DNA of 18,909 nucleotides, from NCBI GenBank assembly GCA_964393615.1, contig CAYMUR010000097.1, forward strand, positions 1-18,909. Reading direction: 5' to 3'. Below, one piece after another: positions 8,549 to 16,211 of the stretch. Made by a program: the position numbers and the translations under genes. Position 1 is the stretch's first letter. The number at the start of each line of letters is the position of its first letter. The notes below the pieces were generated by a model. The model was not told where the DNA came from. It searched no databases and worked only from the letters and a program-made list of their open reading frames with translations. The DNA comes from CAYMUR01 sp964393615. GTDB taxonomy: Bacteria > Planctomycetota > Planctomycetia > Pirellulales > Pirellulaceae.

Positions 8549-9522
8549 ATGCACCGACGGATTTAATCCAAAAACATTGGTTTTTGCCGTGCCTGGCGGC
8601 AGCCGTTTTGTCGGGATTTTTTTTCTGGTCGAGGATTGTACCGGTAGCTGATTCCGAGCGATTCCGGAACGTGATGGTCGCTACCGTCCTGTTTGTGATG
8701 GCTTTACCCTTGGAGTTGCGTACGATATCACTCGCAATTCGTAGGCCTCTTCCCATCGTACTTTCTGTCGCCATTACATTTGGTTTGTTACCGTTATTTT
8801 GCTGGATGTTGTCACACCTGCTTAACCCCCATTTTTCAGTCGGTTTGATGGTCGTTGCTGCGACGCCTTGCACGTTAGCGTCAGCGGCTGTCTGGACGCG
8901 ACGCGCTAATGGAAACGAGGCGATCGCCATCCTGGTCACGATTTTGACGAACTTGGGCTGTTTCGTGATTTCCCCGTTCTGGTTATTACTGACGACGGAT
9001 CAGGTGGTGACGGTGGGTACGGCGAGCGACATGATCGCTCAGCTGGGCTTGTTGGTGGTCATACCGATTATCGTAGCCCAATTGTTTCGCTTGTATTTTC
9101 CCGTGGCCCAATGGGCGAATAGCCGGAAAACAGCATTGGGAGCTTGTTCACAATTGGGCGTTTTGATGATGGTGGTTCTCGGAGCGGCCAACGCCGGTCG
9201 TGAGTTGTCAAAACTGGAAGGAAATTCGAACTGGTCCCTTGCTGAGTTTTTGGTGATGCTGGCAACGGTAGCCCTGGTACATGCCCTGATGCTTGGGGCG
9301 GGACACCAATTAGGTTGGCTTTGTAGACTGGAGCGAGCCGATCGGATCGCCGTTGGTTTTGCCGGCAGCCAGAAAACGTTAGTGGTAGGATTACACCTGG
9401 CAGTGACTTATTACGGTGGTTTGGCCATTCTTCCCATGGTGACCTACCACATCTTTCAGTTGTTGCTAGACGTGGTCGTTGCTGATCGCTTGCGTGAAAA
9501 GGGTGGGAACTGGTCAGACTGA
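8545..9522 (+). CDS. Bile acid:sodium symporter (SBF-like) family transporter
   Basis: A 325-residue polytopic membrane protein with about nine or ten hydrophobic helices, the size of the BASS/SBF-like family of secondary transporters. The key segment is in the middle of the N-terminal half: GLMVVAATPCTLASAAVWTR followed by ANGNEAIAILVT, corresponding to the unwound-helix region that binds sodium and substrate in this family. The second half repeats the logic with VGFAGSQKTLVVGLHLA near the C-terminus. The substrate cannot be read from sequence; in bacteria these proteins move various organic anions, and bile acids are not implied. The start is GTG at 8545, with AGGA about nine bases upstream; the first in-frame ATG lies well inside the first helices. 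It diverges from aroC and converges with the DUF456 gene. Confidence 0.88.
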   Translation: MNAPTDLIQKHWFLPCLAAAVLSGFFFWSRIVPVADSERFRNVMVATVLFVMALPLELRTISLAIRRPLPIVLSVAITFGLLPLFCWMLSHLLNPHFSVGLMVVAATPCTLASAAVWTRRANGNEAIAILVTILTNLGCFVISPFWLLLTTDQVVTVGTASDMIAQLGLLVVIPIIVAQLFRLYFPVAQWANSRKTALGACSQLGVLMMVVLGAANAGRELSKLEGNSNWSLAEFLVMLATVALVHALMLGAGHQLGWLCRLERADRIAVGFAGSQKTLVVGLHLAVTYYGGLAILPMVTYHIFQLLLDVVVADRLREKGGNWSD

Positions 9523-9797
9523 AATGACTGGTTGTGGCGCATTGACAATGGGTGTTGTTTTTCCTTGGGCCGCTCGAGTGATTGTGCGTTTGACGCAGCT
9601 GGAGTGTTTCAGGTCATGAATGGTCAGCTTGGTGTGAAACGGTTTCCTTTCAAACCAGAGATTGGCCAGGTAGCGATGGACACCGTGTCAGCAGGGTGAA
9701 GAATGCGAGGGACTTCGTTCATTTCATTCTTGGGTTGTTCTGTTGGAGATGCGGGGACAGGCGGGATAGTTTTTGCACGATGCTGACGGGGGCGGTT

Positions 9798-10388
9798 TTA
9801 AAACGACTTGATCAGAATGCTGACAAATACCAGGACCACCATGACAGCGCCCATGAGGATTTTTCCGAACGTACCAAAAAGCCGACCCCAAAAGGCGACT
9901 TGTCCGACATGAAAGCTTTCCGCCCAGTCGCGTCCTGCCCAACGTTCACCGAGGATTCCACCAGTTAGGGCACCTAACCCCGCAAACAGGATGGAAGCGA
10001 TGATTGGTCCGATGATGGGAATGGGCAGGCCTATTACCATTCCCGCCACACCACCACAGAATGATCCTACCAAGACAAGGATAGCGCATCGTCGACTCGC
10101 ACCTGCCCGGGATGCTCCCCACACGCCCGCTGCAAATTCCACAATTTCTCCCAGTAGGGCGAGCACGGTCAACAAGATTAATGCGGTCCAGCTTATCGCC
10201 ATCCGGCAAGCTTCGCTGTCAGGAACAAGCAGGGTAAAAAGAAAGGTCACGATCAGTAGCAGCCAGTTACCAGGGAGATTGATGAGATTGAGGAGCCAAC
10301 AGGTAACCACGGCAAGCATCAATACCAATACACCGAAAAACAAGCCGATGTTTGTAAAAGCTTCCGACCAGGGGATCGAAAACGACAT
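9798..10388 (-). CDS. DUF456 family membrane protein
   Basis: A 196-residue, strongly hydrophobic protein with about five membrane helices. It shows the DUF456 pattern: NLINLPGNWLLL in the first third (the common form is G-LPGNW), GEIVEFAAGVWGASRAGASRR in the middle with its Glu pair, and the glycine-rich GMVIGLPIPIIGPIIAS followed by GALTGGILGE. No activity is established for this family. AAAGGA lies six bases before the ATG at 10388, a good ribosome binding site. The gene diverges from the hydrolase-GNAT fusion gene; the 236 bases between them hold the inverted repeats described separately. It ends 275 bases from the convergent transporter gene, and that gap shows no clear gene or strong terminator. 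Confidence 0.88.
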   Translation of the reverse strand: MSFSIPWSEAFTNIGLFFGVLVLMLAVVTCWLLNLINLPGNWLLLIVTFLFTLLVPDSEACRMAISWTALILLTVLALLGEIVEFAAGVWGASRAGASRRCAILVLVGSFCGGVAGMVIGLPIPIIGPIIASILFAGLGALTGGILGERWAGRDWAESFHVGQVAFWGRLFGTFGKILMGAVMVVLVFVSILIKSF

Positions 10389-10493
10389 GTCGTGTCCTTT
10401 CGCAGGGCCCTATCAGGGGGTAACGGAACCTGATGATCAAGCAGCTGGTGCGATTGATCATGATGCCGACGACAATATAACCATAACCCGGAA

Positions 10494-10580
10494 GCCTTCG
10501 GTTACCTATACTGGAGAGTAGCGAAGGCGGCCCTGTGTGTCTCGTGTGTTGAACCAATAGGGCCGAGAAGCAAGCCTTCG
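10494..10580. repeat. Three-part inverted repeat in a divergent intergenic region
   Basis: GCCTTCG at 10494-10500 and again at 10574-10580 both match, in reverse complement, CGAAGGC at 10522-10528. Inside the larger pair, GGCCCT at 10529-10534 pairs with AGGGCC at 10559-10564. The middle arm can therefore pair with either outer arm but not both. The two outer arms also sit in a longer direct repeat (AAGCCTTCG, then TACCT two bases or no bases later), 80 bases apart. The block lies between the divergent genes starting at 10388 and 10625, so it could act as an operator pair or as an RNA leader; which one cannot be told from sequence alone. Confidence 0.6.
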
Positions 10581-10624
10581 TACCTGGCAGCCTGTTAGTA
10601 CTTTTTTAATTTTAAGAAGATTCT

Positions 10625-11605
10625 ATGAAAATTTTGTTTTTGCATGGTTGGACAAGTGTGGTCGGCGGTCGGAAACCAACCTATCTCCTGGACAATGGCC
10701 AGCAAGTGATTAACCCAAGTTTGCCGGACGATGATTTTGAGGCAGCTGTACAAATTGCCCAGGACGAATATGACCGCCACCTACCAGATGTGATTGTCGG
10801 TTCATCGCGAGGAGGTGCTGTCGCAATGAATCTGGAATACGGTGATACGCCACTGGTGCTTCTCTGTCCGGCGTGGAAGCGGTGGGGAACGGCCACCACG
10901 GTTCCCAGCAACACGGCCATTTTGCATTCAAGGCAAGATGACGTGATTCCTTTTTCTGAAAGCGAAGCACTTGTCAAAAATAGCGGGTTTCCCCGATCGA
11001 TGTTGTTAGGAGTCGGCAGTGACCATCGCCTTGCCGATGAGGAACCGCTTGAAAAAATGTTGCATAGTTGTCAATTTATAGTGGGTACGACACCTGGTCA
11101 CGAATTTGTCGATGTATCCGTTTACCATTTGGAGATGCTTGCTGCTTCTACCCAGTCTGTACAGATGCCACGAGAAGGACTTCGTGTACTACATGCCAAA
11201 CAACCATCCGTATCGTATTATCGTTTTCTCTACAACACCGTCGGTAGCAATTACCATTGGTGCCGACGGGGTAAGCTTGCTGATGCCGAACTAGCCGCGA
11301 TTATTTCCAGCCCTCAAAACGAATTGCACGTGTTGTACGTGGAGGGGGCACCTGCTGGATTTGCTGAATTAAATCGCTGTGAACACCAAGTAACGGAGTT
11401 GGTGCAATTTGGTCTCATGCCAGAATTTATTGGACAAGGGCTGGGGAAATGGTTTTTGCAGTGGACAGTCGACAAGGTGTGGAGCTGGGATGTGAGCCGA
11501 TTTTGGCTGCACACTTGTTCGCTGGACCATCCGGCTGCTTTGCCAATGTACAGAAAAGCTGGGTTTGTGCTGTATCACGAAGAAACGGTTCGTCGGCCCT
11601 TGTGA
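10625..11605 (+). CDS. Alpha/beta-hydrolase - GNAT acetyltransferase fusion protein
   Basis: A 326-residue cytoplasmic protein with two recognisable halves. Residues 1-150 look like a small alpha/beta-hydrolase of the YqiA/YcfP or short-esterase sort: ILFLHGW at 3-9 forms the oxyanion loop, GSSRG at 59-63 is the nucleophile elbow with Ser61, QDD at 104-106 offers the acid and DHR at 133-135 gives His134 in the right order and spacing for a triad. Residues ~165-326 look like a GNAT N-acetyltransferase: VLYVEGAPAGFAEL, then the acetyl-CoA pyrophosphate loop GQGLGK at 270-275, and LPMYRKAGF near the end, the usual 'Y.k.GF' strand. No stop or restart lies between them. No signal peptide. The ATG has only a weak AAGAAG upstream. 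Substrates are unknown; the join is unusual and is discussed in the findings. Confidence 0.85.
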   Translation: MKILFLHGWTSVVGGRKPTYLLDNGQQVINPSLPDDDFEAAVQIAQDEYDRHLPDVIVGSSRGGAVAMNLEYGDTPLVLLCPAWKRWGTATTVPSNTAILHSRQDDVIPFSESEALVKNSGFPRSMLLGVGSDHRLADEEPLEKMLHSCQFIVGTTPGHEFVDVSVYHLEMLAASTQSVQMPREGLRVLHAKQPSVSYYRFLYNTVGSNYHWCRRGKLADAELAAIISSPQNELHVLYVEGAPAGFAELNRCEHQVTELVQFGLMPEFIGQGLGKWFLQWTVDKVWSWDVSRFWLHTCSLDHPAALPMYRKAGFVLYHEETVRRPL

Positions 11606-11759
11606 TCTGAGTCGGTTTCTTGTCCACAGGGAATTTCGATGGGCCAGAAAAGGCTGCAGAATGAACTGCGGATAGTGGAAGGTTGTGTCTATTCACTACG
11701 CAGGAAGGTGTTTGGAGTGCCTGGCGTGAGGGCTTGTTTTGTGGTCGTAAAGAAAAGGA

Positions 11760-12155
11760 TTAGGGAAATTGTGTTGAATCGATTTTCCATTGTTCACCCA
11801 CACGTACCATGGTCCACTCTTTGGGGCCAAGCAATTCGCCAGTACGTGTGATTTCGAAAACGATATCGACCGTTGCCGTGTCACCATTGACGGTAACGTC
11901 GCTGGTTTTTGTCTTGACCATGTAGCGTTTCAGTTCTGCGATGGTTTTGTCATCGGGGATTGCCTTTTCGGAAAATATTTCCCGCAGCTGTTCAGGTTTA
12001 TAAACGTTGTCCGATAATTTACCAATGATTGCAGCGATAAGGTTGATGTCGGTGGGCTCCCAAGTGGGAGGGCTATTGGAGCATCCGGTGCCCGTCGTAA
12101 GAATAGCAATGGTTAGTATCCAGAGACCGGTCCGTCGGTGTTTGAAAAAGAGCAT
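11760..12155 (-). CDS. Small lipoprotein next to a DUF1559 gene
   Basis: A 131-residue protein with basic residues at 5-8, a hydrophobic stretch at 11-21 and Cys25 in TGTGC, a slightly atypical lipobox (Gly rather than Leu at -3), so a lipid-anchored envelope protein is likely. The mature part is acidic-helical first (EQLREIFSEK) and ends with alternating strands, VTVNGDTATVDIVFEI and WTMVRVGEQWKID, a layout seen in small NTF2- or DUF4878-like folds; that is inference only. It starts 44 bases after the DUF1559 stop on the same strand and probably shares its transcript; pairs of a DUF1559 gene and a short lipoprotein gene are common in planctomycetes. No clear Shine-Dalgarno sequence precedes the ATG. 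Function unknown. Confidence 0.82.
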   Translation of the reverse strand: MLFFKHRRTGLWILTIAILTTGTGCSNSPPTWEPTDINLIAAIIGKLSDNVYKPEQLREIFSEKAIPDDKTIAELKRYMVKTKTSDVTVNGDTATVDIVFEITRTGELLGPKEWTMVRVGEQWKIDSTQFP

Positions 12156-12199
12156 GAAGAGCGTTGTGTCCCGTCAGAGAGAAGAAAGACTGTGTGATT

Positions 12200-13327
12200 T
12201 TACAATGCTGAATCGGAGGGGGCTTCTCCGCCTGCCTTGGTTGCCAAGGCATGCCAAATGCCAATGTTAATGGTGTCTGCTATAAACTGTACGGACCCAT
12301 CGCACTTGGAGACATTCACGCCACCGCGATGATCGCTTCTCGAAGCTGCCCAGACCTGGCCGTTAGATCGGTTTTCTGTGCACTTTAAAGGCTCCACGCT
12401 AGGAATGCTTTCGTCGCACATCGGGATGACATCTGGTTCTTTGGAGTTGGGAGAAGATTTGGCAGAAAAAATAGTGGAGCCCATGGCCGGAAAAATCCAT
12501 GCTCCGCGGCCGTCTTCGGGACTGTCAAATGAAAGGACCTCTCCCACCATCAATGTGTTCGATGATCCGTCGAATAAATTATCCAACTTGGTTCCCTGTC
12601 CTCGGCCTTGTTTCCAGCCGCCGCGATTTGAGGCTATGTCATCTGCTTGTATGGCCTCTTTCCAGCCGGGCACCATGACGATCTGGAATGCACCACGGCT
12701 TGCTTTGATGATTTCGGACACGGGTTGAAACGGATTAAAATTGAGGAAGCCATTGTTGCCCCAGCAGACAGCATAATTGCCTTTGGACGTCCACGGACAG
12801 AAGTCATAGGTATTGACTGACTCTTTTGCACGTGTAGCGCTGGGGCAAAGATAAACGGGCGGGGTGACAGGGCCGATGTTGTACTCACAGCAAGGTCCGC
12901 AATTGAGCCGATTGCCGCAAAGTGCCGGTCCGCTCATCGTGTCGTCTCCGAAATGCTCGAAGTCGTCGGCCGGGTTCACGGCGTGTTCCATTGCCTGTTG
13001 AACGATTTCTGCCATTGGCTGCAGTTCCATCTCGGCAAGAATCTGTAGCGTCCAGGTTGGGCCTTTGCAGTAGGCCCCAGTTTGGGTGCCCCCTTGAATC
13101 CAGTTGTTGTGGGTGCAATCGGGTACACCAGGCGGAAAGCTGCCAAACGTGTCGTGATGATTTTGCATTGCCAATGAAATCTGTTTGATATTATTGGCGC
13201 ATTGAATCCGTCGCGCTGCTTCTCGTGCTGCCTGGACAGCTGGTAACAGGAGCGCGATCAAAATGGCAATAATTGCGATCACGACCAATAGTTCGACAAG
13301 CGTAAAAGCCAAATTTCTGCGAGACAT
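12200..13327 (-). CDS. DUF1559 protein with prepilin-type N-terminus
   Basis: A 375-residue member of the planctomycete-expanded DUF1559 family, exported and probably processed like a type IV pilin or type II secretion pseudopilin. The N-terminus has the basic stretch SRRN, then FTLVELLVVIAIIAILIALL with Phe8 as the expected first mature residue and Glu12 at mature position +5. The residue before the cut is Ala7, not the usual Gly. AVQAAREAARRIQCANN follows, the standard DUF1559 continuation, and the C-terminal signature is DHRGGVNVSKCDGSVQFI. Several cysteines in the middle (around CGNRLNCGPCCEY) suggest disulphides outside the cell. AGAGGA lies eleven bases before the ATG. The gene is read from the palindromic promoter at 13388-13416 and is followed by the lipoprotein gene. 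The family is certain; the role is not known. Confidence 0.95.
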   Translation of the reverse strand: MSRRNLAFTLVELLVVIAIIAILIALLLPAVQAAREAARRIQCANNIKQISLAMQNHHDTFGSFPPGVPDCTHNNWIQGGTQTGAYCKGPTWTLQILAEMELQPMAEIVQQAMEHAVNPADDFEHFGDDTMSGPALCGNRLNCGPCCEYNIGPVTPPVYLCPSATRAKESVNTYDFCPWTSKGNYAVCWGNNGFLNFNPFQPVSEIIKASRGAFQIVMVPGWKEAIQADDIASNRGGWKQGRGQGTKLDNLFDGSSNTLMVGEVLSFDSPEDGRGAWIFPAMGSTIFSAKSSPNSKEPDVIPMCDESIPSVEPLKCTENRSNGQVWAASRSDHRGGVNVSKCDGSVQFIADTINIGIWHALATKAGGEAPSDSAL

Positions 13328-13380
13328 GTTTTGCTGATTCCTCTGTGAGTAGTTGGTCGATCAAATCTTAATCGCATTGT

Positions 13381-13416
13381 ACTCCGTATTATAAACGGAG
13401 TTACTCCGTTTGTAAG
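13381..13416 (-). promoter_or_regulatory. Sigma-70-type promoter with a palindromic spacer (likely operator)
   Basis: On the minus strand, CTTACA (13416-13411) and a perfect TATAAT (13393-13388) are 17 bases apart. The whole 17-base spacer, AACGGAGTTACTCCGTT on the plus strand at 13394-13410, is a perfect palindrome around one central base, and pairing extends with one wobble to 13389-13415. A third half-site, ACTCCGT, sits at 13381-13387 on the expected start of transcription, 22 bases (two helical turns) from the identical half-site at 13403. An outer pair AATCTT/AAGATT flanks it at 13364-13369 and 13420-13425. This is the layout of a repressor or activator site at the promoter; the predicted leader is about 54 bases. 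The regulator is not identified. Confidence 0.65.
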
Positions 13417-13664
13417 ACCAAGATTAATAATAATCGCACAAACCATCTGGGGCAATCTTCCATACGTACCGAGCAGGTAATCGCTTGCAAATCGTTGGGT
13501 TTTTAACCGGGAAGTGCCAGGTACGTGGAATAAGTCGATGGAAACGGGCGGGGGCCTTGTGGCTATGTAAATTTAGACCAGCCTGATGCGGAAGAATGGG
13601 TAGTGCGGGAGGCGGAAAGTTCCATATTATCATTATCTTGTTTATCACCAACCGAATGCGTTTT
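13417..13664. other. Intergenic region between the epimerase and DUF1559 genes
   Basis: No gene is supported here. The one structure seen is an imperfect inverted repeat, TTCCATACGTACC at 13458-13470 against GGTACGTGGAA at 13520-13530, separated by 49 bases that include a small GGTTTTTAACC hairpin. It lies downstream of the epimerase stop and may belong to its 3' end. No convincing terminator with a U-run is present. Confidence 0.5.
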
Positions 13665-14786
13665 TCACGGACCGACGGAAAACGCAAAGATGGACGTTTG
13701 TCGATAAATTTGGCCAGGGTCAAGGATGGTATTCGGGAAGTGAGGGTAATGTACGGAATCAGGGAAATGTTGTGGTTCCAGACAACAGGCGCTGCGCAGT
13801 GCGTAGTTTTTTTCCTGTTTTCCCTGTTGGCCAAACAAGAAGTTTCCTCCATAGAATTGAACGGCCGGTTCCGTGGTCAACAAGGTTAAAGTGCGGCCTG
13901 ACGATGGGTCGTGTAGCGTGGCAGCGACGGCCAGCTCCCCAGGTGTCTCTTTGTGGAGTACGAAATTGTGATCGTATCCTGCGGCTGGTGTATCGATTAA
14001 TTCTTGGACACGCTGTCCGATACGCGTTGGTTTACGGAAATCGAGAGGCGTGTTTTCGAGCGAAATAATTTCACCGGTCGGTATTAATGTGTCGTCGACA
14101 GGCGTGTAGAAGCTGGAGTTCAAGGTCAGGAGATGGTCATGGATTGTTGCAGAACCGGCACCAGATAAGTTGAAATAGGCGTGATTTGTCAAGTTGACTG
14201 GCGTTCTTTTGTCGGTTTCAGCGACGTAGTCAATGCGAATTTCGTTGGCTTCGGTTAATAGGTAGGTCACGGTCACGGAAAGATTTCCTGGGTAGTTTTC
14301 TTCTCCGTCGGGACTGTGATATTGGAAGGTCACGCCATCGTTTCCGTTTTGGTGGATGGGGGTCGCTTTCCAGATGACCTGGCCCAATGAACGAGCGGTT
14401 CCACCGTGCAAATGATTGGGGTCGTTGTTGATGGCAAGTTGGTACCTGGTGCCGTCAAGCATGAAACGACCTCCCGCAATGCGGTTTGCAACACGGCCAG
14501 TGGTACAGCCGAAGTGTTGGTTCTTTTGCGAGGAATAGTCGGCCGGGTCGTCAAATCCTAGCACGACGTCAGCCAGTTCTCCGTGGCGGTCAGGAACTTC
14601 TGCTGCGACGAGTGTTGCTCCGCGAGTCATCAAGCGAACGGTCATGCCGTGCTTGTTTTGGAGGATATACATGTCAATGTTTCTGCCGTCTCTGGTTGTG
14701 CCAAATGTTTCCCGTATGATCTCCCCAGCTGGACTGATGGTGGTGCACAGCAGCCAAACAGGAAGTAACCAAGTATGTAATTTCAT
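13665..14786 (-). CDS. galM: Exported aldose 1-epimerase (mutarotase)
   Basis: A 373-residue enzyme interconverting alpha and beta anomers of sugars such as galactose and glucose. After a signal peptide (MKLHTWLLPVWLLCTTISPAG, split by basic Lys2 and a hydrophobic core) come the family motifs: GRVANRI, NHLHGG with His127, TNHAYFNLSG with the catalytic acid His202, GYDHNFVL with Asp272, and CLEPQHFPDS with the catalytic base Glu337. All are in normal order, and total length fits the periplasmic type. I place the start at the ATG at 14786 because GAGGTG lies just upstream and it begins a clean signal peptide; an in-frame ATG at 14810 would put eight residues before it. The signal peptide implies action outside the cytoplasm, perhaps alongside polysaccharide breakdown, but no glycosidase gene is next to it. 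Confidence 0.93.
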   Translation of the reverse strand: MKLHTWLLPVWLLCTTISPAGEIIRETFGTTRDGRNIDMYILQNKHGMTVRLMTRGATLVAAEVPDRHGELADVVLGFDDPADYSSQKNQHFGCTTGRVANRIAGGRFMLDGTRYQLAINNDPNHLHGGTARSLGQVIWKATPIHQNGNDGVTFQYHSPDGEENYPGNLSVTVTYLLTEANEIRIDYVAETDKRTPVNLTNHAYFNLSGAGSATIHDHLLTLNSSFYTPVDDTLIPTGEIISLENTPLDFRKPTRIGQRVQELIDTPAAGYDHNFVLHKETPGELAVAATLHDPSSGRTLTLLTTEPAVQFYGGNFLFGQQGKQEKNYALRSACCLEPQHFPDSVHYPHFPNTILDPGQIYRQTSIFAFSVGP

Positions 14787-15373
14787 CGCCCACCTCGTTG
14801 CAACCAACATGAGAGGATTCTGGACTGGTTCTGCCGGATTTTAATGGACTTGGTGGTGGGGATGTCGATTTTCAACGCAAGTACCACGATTTTCGACCCC
14901 AGGCAACCAATCGCTCTTGTTTGGATGTTACGAAGTCCCCCAAGCGTCCTTGGTGTTAGTAAAAGACTATCGGACGAACGGTCTTTGGGAAAGTAGTCGT
15001 CCGGGAAAGTCGTCACTGCAGCAGAAATTGAGTCAACGTGATTGGCCAGTGGGCCAAAAGGCCGCCGGACGGATTGCGTGACGGTTTTTGGTCATGAACG
15101 GTCCCTAAATCGGTTCTTTTGGTTGTAGCGGAGCTCGCCCACGGCATGTGCTACGGTCATGATTTCCGGGCCTGAGGGGATACCGTTCGCTGAACCCGTT
15201 GTGATGCAGCGGTTCCACTGGTAAATTGTTTCGGAAGTTTGCTTCATGCGATGATGGGTAAGCATAGGCCTGTTGGGTTGTACCTGCCGTTTGGTAGGCC
15301 AGGCAGAGAAAGTTTCAGCTATCCGCACTTCTTCTTTTTATGGAGAGAAGAGGCAAGGTATTGGAGAAAGATT
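14787..15373. other. Long intergenic region without a supported gene
   Basis: This divergent region separates the epimerase and aldolase genes. Short open frames exist on both strands but none has a ribosome binding site, family motif or convincing composition. Small inverted repeats are TTGGCC/GGCCAA at 15042-15057 with a four-base loop, and GGCCT/AGGCC at 15267-15300; neither is followed by a T-run. It should hold the promoters of both flanking genes, but I cannot point to a good pair of hexamers. Confidence 0.5.
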
Positions 15374-16162
15374 ATGATGGAGATGGTGACACGTTTGCAC
15401 CGATGCCTGGGCGAATCGCGCGTGGCGTGCGGGTTTTTCTTCTCGTCGAATTCGCCAGCCATGGTGGAAATGGCCGTCAACGTGATCGACATGGATTTTG
15501 CCGGTATTGACCTGCAGCACGCGCCCATTAATGCTCAAGACAACGTGAATCTCTTACGGGCCATACAGGTGGTTGGTCCTGATGTCACGCCCGTGGTGCG
15601 GCTTCCTAATCACGACGTCTATTGGATTCAACAGTCGTTGGATGCCGGTTATACGTGTTTAATCGTTCCGCTTGTCGAATCGGCGGACGAAGCGAGGGCG
15701 TTGGTCCGGTCCACCTATTTTCCTCCGGTTGGTGCCCGTTCGATGGCCGGTAGTATTCGTGCTTCGCTATACGGTGTGGAGGTGGCGGAAATGAACCAGC
15801 ACACGATCCTGCTGCCTCAAATCGAATCCGTGACGGGGCTGGAGCATGTCGAAGAAATTTTGGATGTGGACGGCGTTACCGGTATTTTGCTAGGGCCAGA
15901 GGACCTAAGTTTAAGTAGTGGTTGGCGTGGTAAAGATATCTGGAATTACGATCCTTTTCTGAAGGCAGTCGAGCGCGTGTTGTCTGCCTGCCGTGAACGG
16001 AACAAGCTGGCTGCTATTCTGACAACCGCCTATCAGGAAGCGACTCGCGCTGGTTTTGATATCATCGGTATCGGGGGCGATTTGGGAGCAGCCCGGGTGA
16101 CAATCAAAGATAGTATCAACCAAAAACTGAACGAGATGCGTCAGCTAGACGAATCGACATAA
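15374..16162 (+). CDS. HpcH/HpaI family class II aldolase
   Basis: A 262-residue cytoplasmic protein of the HpcH/HpaI (citrate lyase beta-like) aldolase family, TIM barrels that use a divalent metal to split or form 2-oxo acids. Family residues in order: GIDLQHAPI with Asp46 and the catalytic His49, VVRLP with substrate-binding Arg76, DAGYTCLIVPLVESADEA, PPVGARS, PQIES with metal ligand Glu151, and GPEDLS with metal ligand Asp177. All catalytic positions are kept. In HpaI the His is preceded by Glu (GEH); here it is Gln (LQH), a form I recall in other subgroups. The ATG at 15374 has GGAGA six bases upstream and gives the normal length; an ATG at 15239 would add 45 residues of poor character. 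The true substrate (dihydroxyheptanedioate, rhamnonate or other) cannot be assigned. Confidence 0.9.
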   Translation: MMEMVTRLHRCLGESRVACGFFFSSNSPAMVEMAVNVIDMDFAGIDLQHAPINAQDNVNLLRAIQVVGPDVTPVVRLPNHDVYWIQQSLDAGYTCLIVPLVESADEARALVRSTYFPPVGARSMAGSIRASLYGVEVAEMNQHTILLPQIESVTGLEHVEEILDVDGVTGILLGPEDLSLSSGWRGKDIWNYDPFLKAVERVLSACRERNKLAAILTTAYQEATRAGFDIIGIGGDLGAARVTIKDSINQKLNEMRQLDEST

Positions 16163-16176
16163 GTGACGATTCACTT
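16161..16176. terminator. Weak hairpin between convergent genes
   Basis: AAGTGA, loop CGAT, TCACTT forms a perfect six-base-pair stem that overlaps the aldolase stop codon, in the 49-base gap between two convergent genes. The stem is AT-rich and has no T-run after it on either strand, so it is at best a poor terminator. Confidence 0.25.
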
Positions 16177-16211
16177 TACTGCGGTTTCAGCTGGAAGCCT
16201 GCACGACTTCG

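Noticed and set aside
9991..10521. A 176-codon open frame on the plus strand opposite the DUF456 gene
   Set aside because: The minus-strand DUF456 protein has clear family motifs and a good ribosome binding site; this frame is its mirror.
13389..13415. Intrinsic terminator of the epimerase gene
   Set aside because: It is 250 bases after the stop, has almost no loop as a full palindrome, lacks a proper U-run, and fits exactly between promoter hexamers.
15092..15328. A 78-codon minus-strand frame in the long gap before the aldolase
   Set aside because: No motif, no ribosome binding site, and it overlaps the likely promoter region of the aldolase gene.
15239..15373. Longer N-terminus for the aldolase from ATG 15239
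   Set aside because: The extra 45 residues are not family-like, there is no ribosome binding site there, and the ATG at 15374 has a good one and gives the usual length.
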